Positions 40,277-53,100 of a stretch of DNA of 64,000 bases are shown piece after piece. Numbering within the stretch: position 1 is the stretch's first letter; each line of letters opens with the position of its first letter. Source of the DNA: Amphiduros pacificus (Eukaryota; Annelida; Polychaeta; Phyllodocida; Hesionidae); contig OX439000.1 of assembly GCA_949316495.1 (NCBI GenBank), forward strand, positions 68,373,070-68,437,069, in the 5' to 3' direction. The notes below the pieces were generated by a model. The model saw nothing but the letters and a program-made list of their open reading frames with translations, made no database searches and was not told where the DNA came from. A program made the position numbers and the translations under genes.

Positions 40277-42090
40277 CTTCACCGTTTGATTACTTCACAT
40301 TTGGCATCAATATAAACATAGTCTACATTTGACAACAATTAAATGCCATGACACTGCTTGAAAAATATAAACCTATATCTGGATGCAGCACTGGGTTTAT
40401 GCTATAACAACCATTTCAGTTCAGTGGAATTGCAGTTGTGCATGGTATTTGTGCAACTAGGATCCATCTAGACAGTTACAATTTTAGACAGCAACAATGC
40501 AGCCTAAATACTGACGGTAAATCCGGCGTGTAACATGCTACCCATTCCAAGTGGCTGTAAATGTTGGCGGATAGGTGCAGTTTGCTTGCAATAGTCACAG
40601 CATGATAAATGACCTGGCACCCATTAGATAGGAGACGCAGACAGTAACGAGCTTGTCTCATCTCACAACTATTATATTATACGCTAATTGACCAATAAGG
40701 TCCTTACTATGTTAAAGCATTATGTATTGGTGAGATAGACAACACTGGTGCCAATCAAGAGAACATGGGTTACCGCGTCCAAGGTCAATTCCCACTGCAT
40801 TGGCAACACAATAAACGGAAACATCAGGTAGGTCAGGCTGTAATACCTGGGGTACCTTCACGTGAACAGTAGATACTGGCCAACGTACCAGCTTTGATCA
40901 AAGGTAGTTGTTGCAGATAGGACAGGTGCTCTTTGATCTGCGATGTAAACCTACAACTACTGCCAAATATTATATCGCACCAAGCTTTGTTTTCCAAGGG
41001 CAGTTTCTTAGTTTGTTGGGTGCTATGTCTGCCGGCTAGTGACCTAATGGAATGCAATGTTAAATGTAAACGTAGATTGCATCCGTAATGATGATCTGAG
41101 GGCTGACGTAATGGTCTGGTATTATATTAGGAGAGCTTTGCAGCCTTATGCTAAAGCTATTCCCCGAAGGCCGATAACTTTCCACAGACATAAAGGAGAA
41201 TAACAGATAAGTTTCTGCTTTTCGGATATGCACAAGATGTATTTTGCCATTAAACATGGTGATCTTAACGCCATCGGACAAATTCTGCTCAGATCAAAGT
41301 GCTTTTATATACATCCATCACATGAAGGACATTACCTTTTAGTGATCCATTTGCTTTAAGGGAGTCTTCTAGCCATTCTAAGACATGTGATACATTTACA
41401 ACCAATTGAAAAAGTTGCAATCATAAATATCAACAACAGGAAGTTGATCATCTTTTAACAAAACAATTTCTTTGGGGCATAATTTCCGGTCTGTAACTTG
41501 CTTCGGGATGTTTCTATTTATGAGCTTAGGATATTTTATGCAATGAAAATTTCCCAGATTTGTCGCATAAAAACAATCAGCCAAATTAATGAAATTGGAT
41601 TTGTTAAGATCAGAGACAATAAAAAGATTTTGACTCAACATTTTATGATAATTATCTGTTCAAACAATGGCGCCAGTATGTGAGCTATGGTCGGATCCTT
41701 GTGACTGCCACCAGATGGATCACCACTTTAAGTACACCACAGAACGTCCTTATGAAATTATAAACATGGTTATGCATCATAAATCCGAGAGCTTCTCAAC
41801 TCTTAGAGTTCACCCTGTTCACAGTCTGTGTCAAAGGCACGAAGGCCACTTTTTCATATGGAGTAATCGTCCATTCATCAATGATATCAAACTGTACATA
41901 ATGGTTGTGTACACACTCGTCAGTACCTTAACCTCCTGATTTGAATGCAGAATCACGCACCCAAAGCGTTGCCGCCATTTTGCACACGACACCTTTCACT
42001 CCCCTGGTGTTCCTTGCGAAATACCTTATAATGCAACCAAAAAAACTACTTTTACCTCCAAAATCTTTCTTTTCATGCCTTGACGGTTCA

Positions 42091-42330
42091 TATATTTAGA
42101 CTTGTCACACGTTTTGATCCAGTGGATGTCTCGGGGTAAACAAGCGGTTCAAAGGGTCCGTAAACGAGCACACCTGGAAATCCATCTTCATCTTTCATCG
42201 CCAACGCCTCCTTAATAATACACCTAACTTCCGACACGTCTGATCCGCCATCTTCGGCACAAATGATGTCCTGTGTACCATAATTCCGATAATTACTTCG
42301 ATTAGTTTTCTCGAAAGAATGGAAACCATG
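42091..42330 (-). other. unexplained 80-codon open frame, minus strand
   Basis: The minus strand is open for 80 codons between stops at 42331-42333 and 42088-42090. The peptide includes GTQDIICAEDGGSDVSEVRC and then MKDEDGFPGVLVYGPFEPLV (the only Met is at 42196-42198). The composition, rich in Gly, Asp, Glu and Val with few low-complexity runs, looks more protein-like than the AT-rich surroundings, and the local GC is higher. I do not recognise a domain. The frame has no start near its beginning, so if real it would be an exon or a gene relic; a possible acceptor (GGTACACAG) precedes GACATC. Chance remains likely. Confidence 0.22.
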
Positions 42331-45300
42331 TCACTGGGCGTTTAATAAGTGACAGACAAAATGTCAGTGAGCGCAGCCTCTCATTACAAGTGCGGATCAT
42401 GACATCACACGGGAACTAATTGTTCTGAAACACAAGAACGATTGCATTGATCGGCACTTTCTCACAGCAAGCTCTAAAGACTGATCACTGAGCTCTCTAT
42501 ACTAGATAACACCTTTGATCAGGGTCAGGGCTGATTAACGCTACTAGTGCACAACTTTGAAATTGTGTATTTCAAACAACTTTGTAACACAGAAATAAGT
42601 CCCCCTTTTTCTCTGTGTATCTCCTTTTCTAGTTTGTTTGCGCAAGTGTTTTTTTTTCTCTTTTTTTGCGGTGCATGTGACCTCACCCAAGGTTTTCGCC
42701 ACAGATTAAAGCTTGATAAACATTTGTGGAATCAGCAAGTAGCCTAAACTGCCCTATTTCCAGTATGATGTTTTACAATGACCGGGTCGTGGTAAACACA
42801 CCCTGTCTGTATCTATCCGTACTCTATTAATATACCGCATCAGAATCACTCAGTGTTTGATCACTGCCCACTGCTATCGATGCTCAATAGGACCAGTGCG
42901 AGGACAACTATGTGGTCTCCATTGTGGGTTTTCAGAGGACTGGAAACCAATAACAAAGGTCTTTGCTTACTCATGCCCCAGTGTGATTTATATTAGCGTT
43001 GGGTATGGTTTTGAGTTTGATCCTTGGCACACTTTCAGAGATCAGTACACCAGAGAAGGGTAAATAAACCGTCGTGGTCGGGTATAGGATTGCCACAGAG
43101 CCGACAAACTTTTATTAAAGCGTCAAGCCCAGATGTAAAGCAGCCCGCCACTTTGTTTGAACACCTCTTGTGTTTGATTTGTATTTACTTCCCCATATAT
43201 CGACAGGAACAACACACGACGGAAGTGCCATTTGGTTCAAATATATTCTGTCCAAGATGTTAAACAATGATATCTCATTATTTCATTCATCATCGAGACC
43301 CCATAATACTCATCTCATTCACCTTCACCCCATTTAACCATGATTTATCTGAAATAATCAAACTTAGCATAACTGCTTTTTACAATATTTAAAAGGCCAC
43401 TGCTACCTTTGTTGATATGGGAGGAACATGTGGTTATAACAGCTGCAAGGTTGTGTTCTGCTTTAAACGGATACTCAAACTAAACAGGGTCCTTCTGGCG
43501 GATCAATAAAACACTTTTATATGAGACCAAACCCAACATATAATTTCATATAACGTCATCGGTGGAAATACATTATGTAACCCTAAAATGATATCATATT
43601 GACTTTTCAGAAGGAAAGTAAGCGAAAATATTCTTGATATCCTTAAAAAGACATTCCTCTGATTCTTTTGTATGTACTCAGTCAACTGCAAGGAGCTGGG
43701 AAATTAGACAGCAATTAAGACCTGTGCCTTTTTCGAGAAGTGGAATTTTATATTGGGGGCATTGGATTCATTGCCGGGAGCACTTGATGTTGGGAAAGAG
43801 GAGAACCTTTTCTTTGTCTCATCTTTGCAAGATGAGGGGGTTCCATGTCCAATTCCATCAGGGCATCTATAAGGACATTGGCACCAAGCCTTGTCTGTGT
43901 TCTATCAAAATGTTACCAACACTTGCAAACTTGATTAAATTTTCACATGTGAAGCCATAGAGTGGCTACTTTTAGTCCAGACAGAATCATGACAGGACTA
44001 ACGGATCCTCACGGCCATTGATTGCCGCTGTCAGAACCTTGTCAATAATGTGCACGCATGACGCAAATTTTGATAGCTTATTGATATCTGCCGTTATATT
44101 AATCAATAGGAGGAGGAAATTCGGGAGGGCAGTTTCCACTTTGTGTCATCTGTTATTTATGTAGTGATTCATCGATGTGACCATTTTAACACTGTGATGT
44201 CAAACAGTGACGAGAAAAAGAGTTAAGTGTGGGAAGGAAGACCATCATTAGTTTCTTTGATGTCAAAGTGTAATGTTAATACATCCAATTTGTTTCATCA
44301 AATCACTTTAACGAAGCATTTTATACAGGCTTAAAAACAACACCGGCATAGTACATTTTATAACCTAATCAAAGTGAGGCATTTTTTTTACGACATCCAT
44401 GTCGAAATATTGCAACAAGCGCACTGACGCTATCTTCCCTTGTTGTCGTGATAAGAATAAATATGGTTACAAAAAGGGGTCTTGTGTATTTGAAATTGCA
44501 TTATACAAAGGCTTTTGTCAAACAGCAGCAATCTATATTATTTTGCTTTGTTTTGATTTCCTCTAAAAATGAATGATCAGGTTGTCTGTTGCATGGTATA
44601 GAATAATATATATGATCATTTCATTAAGGAAACCAAGTCTTGTTCAGGCAAGTCATTAAAACATCTCTTTTGTTGTTAGTATCATATTAGCAATTTTTAC
44701 ACAAAATACCCCCACACCAAGAAAGGAATTAATGAAGATGTCATTGATTTATGACAAAAACATAAATTCAAGCTTCTTAAGTTTCTTAATGCCACCTTGG
44801 GGAATAACGACAGACCCACTTTGCTTCGACAGCGATAACAGATGTATGGTTTGATTGTGTAGGACTGTTATTTGCCATCATGAGTGATGGCAACAATGTT
44901 CACACTTGTTGTCTGATGTGGACTAGGATGGGGAGGAACTAGATTGTTAATTACCACCATGTATCTGTCACAGAATCATTGATGTTAAATCGAGCTTAAG
45001 TCTAAGCCGCCATTTCTTTCCAACCAATTGCTTCGGTGTATCTTGCCGAAGACACCATTTTGTATGTGATCCTTTAGAAAATGTGAAATAAAGTACCAGC
45101 TCAGCAAAAAGTCGAATTTCAATATCAAAGTCTGATCTTATTTCATCTGAATTTGCATAATTCACATTAATAGATGATTGAGTGTAGCATTTATAATTAC
45201 TGTTTGATTCCATTAATCAACAGAGTATTACATGTTTTCCTCTTAATGTGAAAATAATACCATTCATATACAAACTTAGCATTGTTATAAGATTTAATAC

Positions 45301-45834
45301 TAGATATCTGTGAACCCAATTAATTGTGTATTAATTGCGATATAGATTAATGCGTTATGTTGGAAGCTATCTGAACAAAAAGTTGTTTAAATGTATTAGA
45401 TGTACAATGTTATGCTAGCCATATCGATCATATTACTAATTACGAAATGTCATCAAATTACTAATTAATAGTGCCGGATGCAAGGAAATACAAAAAAATA
45501 TATTTTTCGTTCATGAATGCACACATTGGTTAATTGGTTAGGGGGGAAATGAACAGGTTCTTTAATGATGGCAAGATGTCTTTAAAACGTAAAGCATTAA
45601 TTTGCTAATATCATACCTAGAATATGAGATATCAATAATAATGACAACTATTATGATAAATGTAATATGCACGATCCATAACTTTGTTGGGTTTAAACTG
45701 TTCTCAACTAACGAATAAAAAGAAGCCCTAAGTGTATTTCTAAATGTATTTGCTGCAAGACTAATGCTTATATTATCCATCAATTTTAGTGTGCGCATTG
45801 ACAGTACAGTATGTATTTTTGATGTGTTTGGCAG

Positions 45835-46119
45835 GTGGTAGCCGTGAATTTTGCCATCTCGAGTCATTCAATGCGACCTGTGGTCCCGGGGAAGTGGTGC
45901 TCATACAGGACGCCCGATATGGCCGCATGAAGGTCGGCAGATGCCTCGCCACGTCCTACTATGTGGGATGCTATGCCGACGTGCTGTCCCTGCTCGACTT
46001 CAGATGCTCGGGGAAGAGGAATTGTACCATCTCCGTGCTCGACCCGGAACTGCTCAAGTTCCAGCCTTGCCGTAAGGACCTTATGGCCTATCTGGAAGCT
46101 TCATTCGTCTGCGTATCAG
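45835..46119 (+). CDS. SUEL-CUB-sushi protein, exon 2 (SUEL/galactose-binding lectin domain)
   Basis: This 95-codon exon (residues 27-121 of the joined protein) is a complete SUEL-type lectin domain. That family comprises the D-galactose/L-rhamnose-binding lectins first described from sea-urchin eggs and also found in EVA-1 and latrophilin-type receptors. Eight cysteines are at residues 33, 42, 63, 72, 84, 90, 105 and 119, the usual number. The family's YGR motif is present at 55-57 (DARYGRMKVGRC). The usual DPC motif appears as QPC at 103-105, followed by KDLMAYLEASFVC, the normal closing strand. Sugar binding is plausible but not proven, given that change. Likely N-glycosylation sites are NAT (39) and NCT (89). 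Borders are TTTGGCAG/GTGG and TCAG/GTATTT, both phase 1, so the domain is a clean exon module. Confidence 0.95.
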
Positions 46120-46776
46120 GTATTTATGTCCCCCGGACATTATGTTATTTCATATCAAATTCCATTTATCAAATATTTATGAATTAAAATCAGCGCCATT
46201 ATCATTGACAAGTACTAGTTATATGTGCAATGAATAAAGAATGATGTAATAAATATACCTGAAGACACTTGCTTTGTCAATGAATTCTCCATGAGTCTAC
46301 ATAAGTAATATTGAATAGAAAAGAGTATCTGGTACATGTCTGCAATGGCCAGGAATATCCAAGGGAATTCACATACATTTTATCTTCCGTCAACAGATCT
46401 CTTTGTGATTGGCTACACCGTCTGACAATCAATCAATTGGGAAGTAGTGGCTTTATCCTGTGGCAACAATTTAGATTCTATTCTAAAAATAACACAATGG
46501 TTACATTCACATCACAATTCACTCCATGGAACATTTGAGAAGTTGTCATTTGATTGCCTCTGTGAAACCTCTGATCTAAAATGTGTTTTTGTCTTTTTTG
46601 TACAGTTGGGGCGTTTAGGGACGCCCATCTTGATGTAATATAGTTCAAGATATCAAATCTGAACAGGTTTTTTTTTAATGTGTGAAAGGAAGCCGCCTAA
46701 AACAATGAAATACAATTTATGAGCTGTGTCATGCTCTGAATGCCTGTCAAATAATATTTCACTTTTTCTTTGACAG
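46120..46776 (+). other. intron 2 (657 bp) of the lectin gene
   Basis: It begins GTATTT and ends CACTTTTTCTTTGACAG, a strong acceptor. Nothing else is identifiable in it. Confidence 0.9.
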
Positions 46777-47169
46777 TGCCTCAGGTCCCGCGCCGGGGAT
46801 GCTCTCCCAGTGGACACCATGAGCTGACAGCTTCCAGTGGATATTTACTATTTGGACGAGGAAATCTTGTAGGGACTTACTCCTGTCCCTGGAGAATAGC
46901 AGTCAGCAAAGGACAAAGGATAGAGTTTACCGCTTTTGATTTCCGGACTTACCGGAAGGGCTCCAGTAAATCGGATACTGCAGAAAATACGTTAGGATGT
47001 CATGAAACACTAATGTTTGTTGAGGGAGAGAATAAAAAACAAATTGAATTGTGTGCAGGTGGAGACAGATTGAGTCTCGTGTATACTACAACTTCACATG
47101 ATGTACATGTCTATATGCAACATCAGTTTCCTGGTCCTCAGCAGTATACTTTCCTGCTAAGCTATAAAG
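46777..47169 (+). CDS. SUEL-CUB-sushi protein, exon 3 (CUB-like domain)
   Basis: This 131-codon exon (residues 122-252) encodes a CUB-like domain. CUB domains are extracellular beta-sandwich modules that mediate protein binding. Four cysteines at residues 130, 158, 196 and 214 fit the two-disulphide CUB pattern. Around them are the usual landmarks: a Gly/Ser-rich start, TYSCPWRI, KGQRIEFTAFDF, GCHETLMFVEGE and an IELCAGGDRLSLVY segment, then a final strand (YTFLLSYK). The exon lacks the full Asp/Glu set of calcium-binding CUB domains as far as I can judge by eye. Borders are TTTGACAG/TGCC and AAAG/GTAAGA, both phase 1. The short intron 2 between the lectin and CUB exons makes their joining very likely. 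A divergent CUB is my reading; profile confirmation was not possible. Confidence 0.9.
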
Positions 47170-50100
47170 GTAAGAACGTCTTGCAACTTACATAATGGGT
47201 TTTAATGACAACTGAGTCGGTGGCAGGTAATATACCTAATGGTTCTTATGAATAGTACCCTGTGTCTACATACATCCTGGGCTGATCTCAATGCTCAAAA
47301 AGGAGAGAACAGCTTAGGGGTATTAGCTTGACATTTCCAGGTATGGAGAACACACCTGTGCACAGACAAAGAAAGAAGGAGAACGCTGCTCAACACCAAT
47401 GTATCCTAATGCAGATTTCTAATCAAAGTGGCTCTCTCTGACTTGAAGATCACAGGTAATTGTCTAGGTGACATTACCAGATTACTTTGTCTGTGTTTTT
47501 CTATGTGTAAAGCCTGATAATTTAAGGGGTCTGGCATAGAAAGATTCCCAGCAGTTATTGCATTGAATTATCTTTGAATCTAAGATGGACCAGCCAACCT
47601 AACTTCGACATACATTTGTCAAGCCTCTGACACACAAGATATTGGTATTGCTCTTTGTGGATTGAGGCATTGCATCACAGATAACACATTATCTATTGAT
47701 TATCTCTTTGTTATTTGCGAGAAATAGTGTCATGAGAGAAAATTGTAATCCAGGCAAGATTCGTGTCAAGATTTAAACAAAACTTAAAGTCATTTCATCA
47801 TAAGTTAATAAGCCTCTTTAAAACTATAATTGCAGATTTGATTATATTTTTTCCTGGCTGATAATTTTAATAATCATGTTATTTTCTGCTTGTAACAAAC
47901 ATGGCAGGATAGTCTGATTAGAATTAGGCCAACCTTCAAAATTTTATTTTCTTCATGCAAAGGTACAAAAGTATGTTTCATACATTTTACCACAAATAAC
48001 CTCAATATTCCATTTACAGGTTACACTAAAATGTAGACGCAAAGATCTTACAAAATCAAAAAAGAAAAAAAATCTTTTTCATACAAAACTCGGATCATTG
48101 ATGTATACTTTTATAATCATCTGTAAACAATGTATGATAGCGATGAAATTGGTTCGAGAAAATAGGCAGAATTGTCCATGATGCTAGAGAAATTTCTTCA
48201 AATATTAGATAAGGACCATACATCAATGCCAAAAAAATCTTAATATGTATGGCTCATACATTGTATTGGATGGCCAACTTCAATGTTGAGATTAGGAGGA
48301 TATCTTGTAGAACATGAACGAAAGCAATATTCAATCTCCAGCCGGAACTCTACATATACTTTCTGCTGAAACTTACTAATTTTGAAGTGTATAAGTATGT
48401 AATTTTTTTTACTTGAATGCTGGACAGAAGACAGGTTGACGTATCCTCTGCACTATTGTCTCACACTATGATTAATATGTCACATGAAACTGGAGGGGAA
48501 AAAATCAGCTGTACTCCTCTTTATTAAGAATGAAACTTAATCTTGTTATTTGCGTCAGGGAGCTTGTTATTACCGGACAGGTTTGCCACAATTCGTTGAT
48601 TATCTGATTACATCATAATAAATATTAGAATTTTGCAGCTAAAATCTCAAACATCAGAGACCCAAATTCATTTCTGTATGGCGATTGATATTCATATACA
48701 CAATTTGTTTGTTTTGACATATTAATTATGAATAGAATTGTCACATACTGAGAAACATGCAGTAACAGAAAATGTGCAATTACATCACGTTCTGTCATTG
48801 TTTCGCATCAGATGATACAATACACCAATGTTAAGATACAAAATATTTTACATTTTGATAATTAAAATCATATGATATTCGTTTTCATTTGTCTGAACTA
48901 AATAAGTTTAGAACTATTATCAATACTGGAAGCTTTTATTCAAGTTGTATGATACATTTTACGTGTATAATTTGTGTAGCTATCTGAAGTACTATTTACC
49001 ATATGATATTTCATGATTTTGTTTAAATCAAATAAACATTTTCTTTCGTTCTCAGTACATTTTTGATGAAAATCTACACACATTCATGAGGATTTAGTTA
49101 CTGTGTTCAGATTATGTCTACTGTAATCATGACATGTTTTTCATAAGAGAATATACCTGACCTTGGAATTTAAACACTGGGGTAGATTACAGCATTTGGG
49201 GCTTAACAGGTTGAATAGGTTTGAGTCGAGAATGCTTTTACAGTTTTTGTTTTGGGTGCAAAATAATTTGTGATAATTGTATCCAAGCCACGAAAGCATA
49301 AAACCGAGAAAGATGGTTGAAAATTGCCTCAAAATCTCTTTAGGGCCTAGCACGTAATGAACGCAAGATTTTTGTCGCATAGGATTCCACTATTCTTCTG
49401 TCAACAAATGAAATCATAGGTTGAACCTCCACGATGTTTTTTCTAAAGTCGGCAAGCTGCACCGTTTTTGGAATTCATTTATCCAAGCAAAATATTTGAG
49501 AAACATTATATTCGCAACTTCTGACATTGTTATTCCTTATAATCGTTTTTTTTAGATGAGCAGTACATAGATTATCAATACATATGCCACAAAAGTAGCC
49601 AATTTCTGCACATTTTGGTTGTCTTTATATTATATTCAGTGTGTGTACGGTTAACCTGTTGTGCTATAAATCTGTGACTGGGAGGATTTTCATGTCAAGG
49701 CCCTAACCATTCTGTAACAAGTAGGTCTCATTTTGAAATGACTGGAATAATGATGAATGTGATGTAAATAGTCAAAACAACATCATTTCTTTCACATAAT
49801 GTATTGAATATGTAGGCAATAGCTAACATTTCTTAAATCTGAACTTTATCATAATCTTGCAAATTGTAGTTAGAATAAAGAAAATATAAAAGGTGAACAG
49901 ATCACAATATGATGTTCAAATGAAACACAAAAGTCATAGTTTCTATTCTTTTTGGTCTCATCTTTTCACAGCTGTTGTTTATTTAGCTTTTGTCCATGAC
50001 ACTTACGTATCGATACTAAATAAGGAACAAACGGAAATTAATTTCTGGCAAAAGGGGAAAGATAGAAAAATGTACATTATTTCTACAATTTACTTTGATA

Positions 50101-53100
50101 TCTATATCTGAATATGGTAAATGTATTTTTCGAAATAGAACAGGTAAAATCATATTATTCAAAGAGTTAAAATAAAGAGATAAAATATTGACTTTTACTC
50201 TCTGCTATGCACCAAGGTCTTATTTAAACCATTCGTCAGAAAAGACCTTGTCGGACTATGATCATTTTTAGATATTTCTAAAACATCTGTGTCTATTGCC
50301 CACTTTGTAACGACGGGAGATAGTTTAATCTTAGGTTTGTACGAAATAATACAGACCACGATAGTAGTCTTGAACTTATGATGAGATTGAGGCAATTTAC
50401 ATTTTCATCCTGTTAATTCCAAATGACAAGTTCTATTGGTCATCCGGGAAAATTCATTTTAGATATGTAAACAACAAATGCTCATGACTCCATGCTACGG
50501 TTAAGCTTTCTAAAGGCGTATTATCAAAGATGCGTGTAGCAATCACAGCAGAGTTCTCTTTATGCTTATTTAACATGAAAAATAGTTTTGTGATGTCTTA
50601 TGATTCTGACTTCAAAAGAAGATTCAACCTTTTATCTGCTGATATTTTCAGACATATGCAGAAACTAATTGCAAAGATGCATTTCGTGATAATAAGCTAG
50701 CAAAGGATATAATATCTTGAAAATTACACAGCCATTTATTCGCTTTAGTTTTAATATAGGGATTAATTTTTCCCTTTGTAGTAGGTATCACCTGTTAGAC
50801 AATGTCCATTTTTTCGGGAAATGTTGGTTCACATATAAATACATGGATATAATGAACATTATAAAAAGAGTAATAATAACCATGCAAGGATTAAAAAGCT
50901 ATTATTGTAGAATCGTTTGATCTTTGCATTGTAGTTTTTAAATTACTATATAAAACATTACCTGCGGGGTAATAGACACACATATATATCTCACATAACT
51001 GCCTAGTAATATTTCCTTTCAAAATGTTTTCATTATTCGAGCAAAAAATGTCTTTTTCGTTGTAGTCTCTGCCAGGTGAAAGGAGATACAACTGGTTAAG
51101 TCAGGACAAGAGATTAACATATGTGAGTTGGATAATGCATGACCTTGTATGCATTAAATACTGTGCTGGCTTTAGTTTTGTGCCACTCACAAACTATCTA
51201 GTTGTGATATGCAAAACATATTGGGCTAATGCCTCACAGCATTAGTCTTATATTAGCTGAATACAACAGCAAACATTTCAGGAAATTCATATTTTAATGA
51301 TACAAATTATACAGGGTGCAGAATTGACCTGTTGATTTAAGCAGTGGTTTTTGTTCAGCCTATTTTTGGCAAAAAATCGATATTTATTAGTATACATGTG
51401 TTCTCATATTTACAGTAGTCGGCTCTTGATAAAGCATCATATATTGTATTGCTACACTTTAAGAGAGACATTCATACCCAAAGGTCTTATAAAGACTTCA
51501 TTAAGCAACACGATATGCTTTGGAATTCAGAATAATGGTCATGGTTAAAGACAAGATAGAAATATGATCGCTTCCTTGATGTAGGTTTAGAATATCAATT
51601 AGAAATGCGGCCATTACTTTATAATGGTTGTTTAGCTTACATGACATTTTATGGAACGTTGTGATGTGGTGGAAATGTTTGATCTGTTTCTGTGTTCACT
51701 CTGCCACAGTTGTACAAACATGGCTTGCTCAGTTTTCATAGGCTGTGTCTGCAGGCCACAGTGGCTTTATACTTTGCCCCATGTTGCCTCGTACCAAGCC
51801 ATATTCCTATAGCTAATCACTGCAAAAATACTCTACATAGCCCTCTACCAATGGCTAACTCCCTGTCCACGAGGATAACACAGAATCACAAATAAGCTCA
51901 CTCCGTCAGTCCAAAATGCTGACAAGCAAAAGATGGGTGGAAAATAAATTGCATTACAGGTCAACAGCTCAACTAACTTGGCAGTGAAAATATCCGTCGC
52001 ATTAGGTTGCCATGCCGGTTGGTAAGCGTCCGAATATCTAGCTATATTGGAGTATGGGTCTTGGCCACTTAGGGAGATATATGTTATTCGGGGGGTCTCT
52101 AACACGTGGTGAGACTTGCCGAGTCTCATATCAATCGGCAAACTTCGATTTAGTGTGTTTCAAAAGGGGGCTGTCCATGTTTTGGCATAGATATTTATTT
52201 CACACGTCAGCGCAGAGGAGTGCGGCCACATATGCTGGCTTACTGCAGCACGGCTGTCTCCTCTCCTCTTGTTTGACAGCACAACAGTCGCCTGCAAGCC
52301 TCAAGCTCACGTTACCACCATGCAACAATGACGTTTTTTCTCATTCCGTGTCACACAAAGCAATGTCGGGTCAGCACCCCTTACAACATAAAGAGGGATG
52401 CTAAAATGGGAGGGTAGGTTAATGCCGGCATTGATTCACATTATACAGGGACATCTTCCCTATTCTGAGGTATCGATGACCACGATGCAGGGAAGAAACC
52501 TGCAGTTCCCCTTAGACGTGTGCTTTCTTAAACATATTTCTGCTGAGTAACGGATAGTGTAAAGTAATATCAGTGAAAAACTTCGATCTGTTCTACTGAA
52601 GATATCTCTGTTGTGTGGGAGGCCTGATAAGATCTAAAGATCCCCGTACCGTCCTTGATATCAAGATAGTCAATTCACAAATATACTCTGGATTGTTCTA
52701 TAATTACAGAAATGTACGTAACATAATCAAGTTAATAATATGAATGTGCAAACCTGACTGTAATATCTGATGAATATTTCATATCTATTTATAATATATT
52801 GAAAAATGTACCGACTTACATTTAGCACTCACACGTATATATATATATATAAATAAATCGCCTTGATATTCCTGGGTTGAAACATGACATTTTCATCATA
52901 CCATTACTATTAGCAATATATCTGGGAGCAAATACACTCGCATGTAATGTTATAAGCGTTGAGTTGCATAAAGAACAACAGATGGCTAATATCCAAACAC
53001 GTCGATGAAAGCTTCCATAGTAAATCGGGAATTAGGTGAATGTACGTTATTAATTTTCTTGTCAACCACAAAAGTATAAGAACAGAAAATGATGAAAATT

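Larger units (their letters stand above)
32195..45834 (+). other. intron 1 (13,640 bp) of the lectin gene
   Basis: It begins GTAGGT and ends TTTGGCAG. It holds an A/T-rich AAATA/AAACA simple repeat (33668-33775), a 22-bp palindrome (36593-36614), a LINE 3' end with ATT tail (39541 to about 40035), and a minus-strand open frame at 42091-42330. The other open frames in it (for example 32856-33245 +, 129 codons) have no splice borders in the right phase and no recognisable domain. No other gene is apparent. Confidence 0.7.

Noticed and set aside
40760-40805. B-box-like GGTCAATTCCCAC
   Set aside because: No matching A-box or tRNA fold was found around it.
41396-41641. 81-codon minus-strand open frame in intron 1
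   Set aside because: It looks mildly protein-like but is AT-rich, lacks a recognisable domain, and has no splice or promoter context.
42857-43075. Cys/Trp-containing open frame in intron 1 ending near GGGTAAAT, as an alternative exon
   Set aside because: The only donor would leave phase 2, which does not fit the phase-1 exons on either side.
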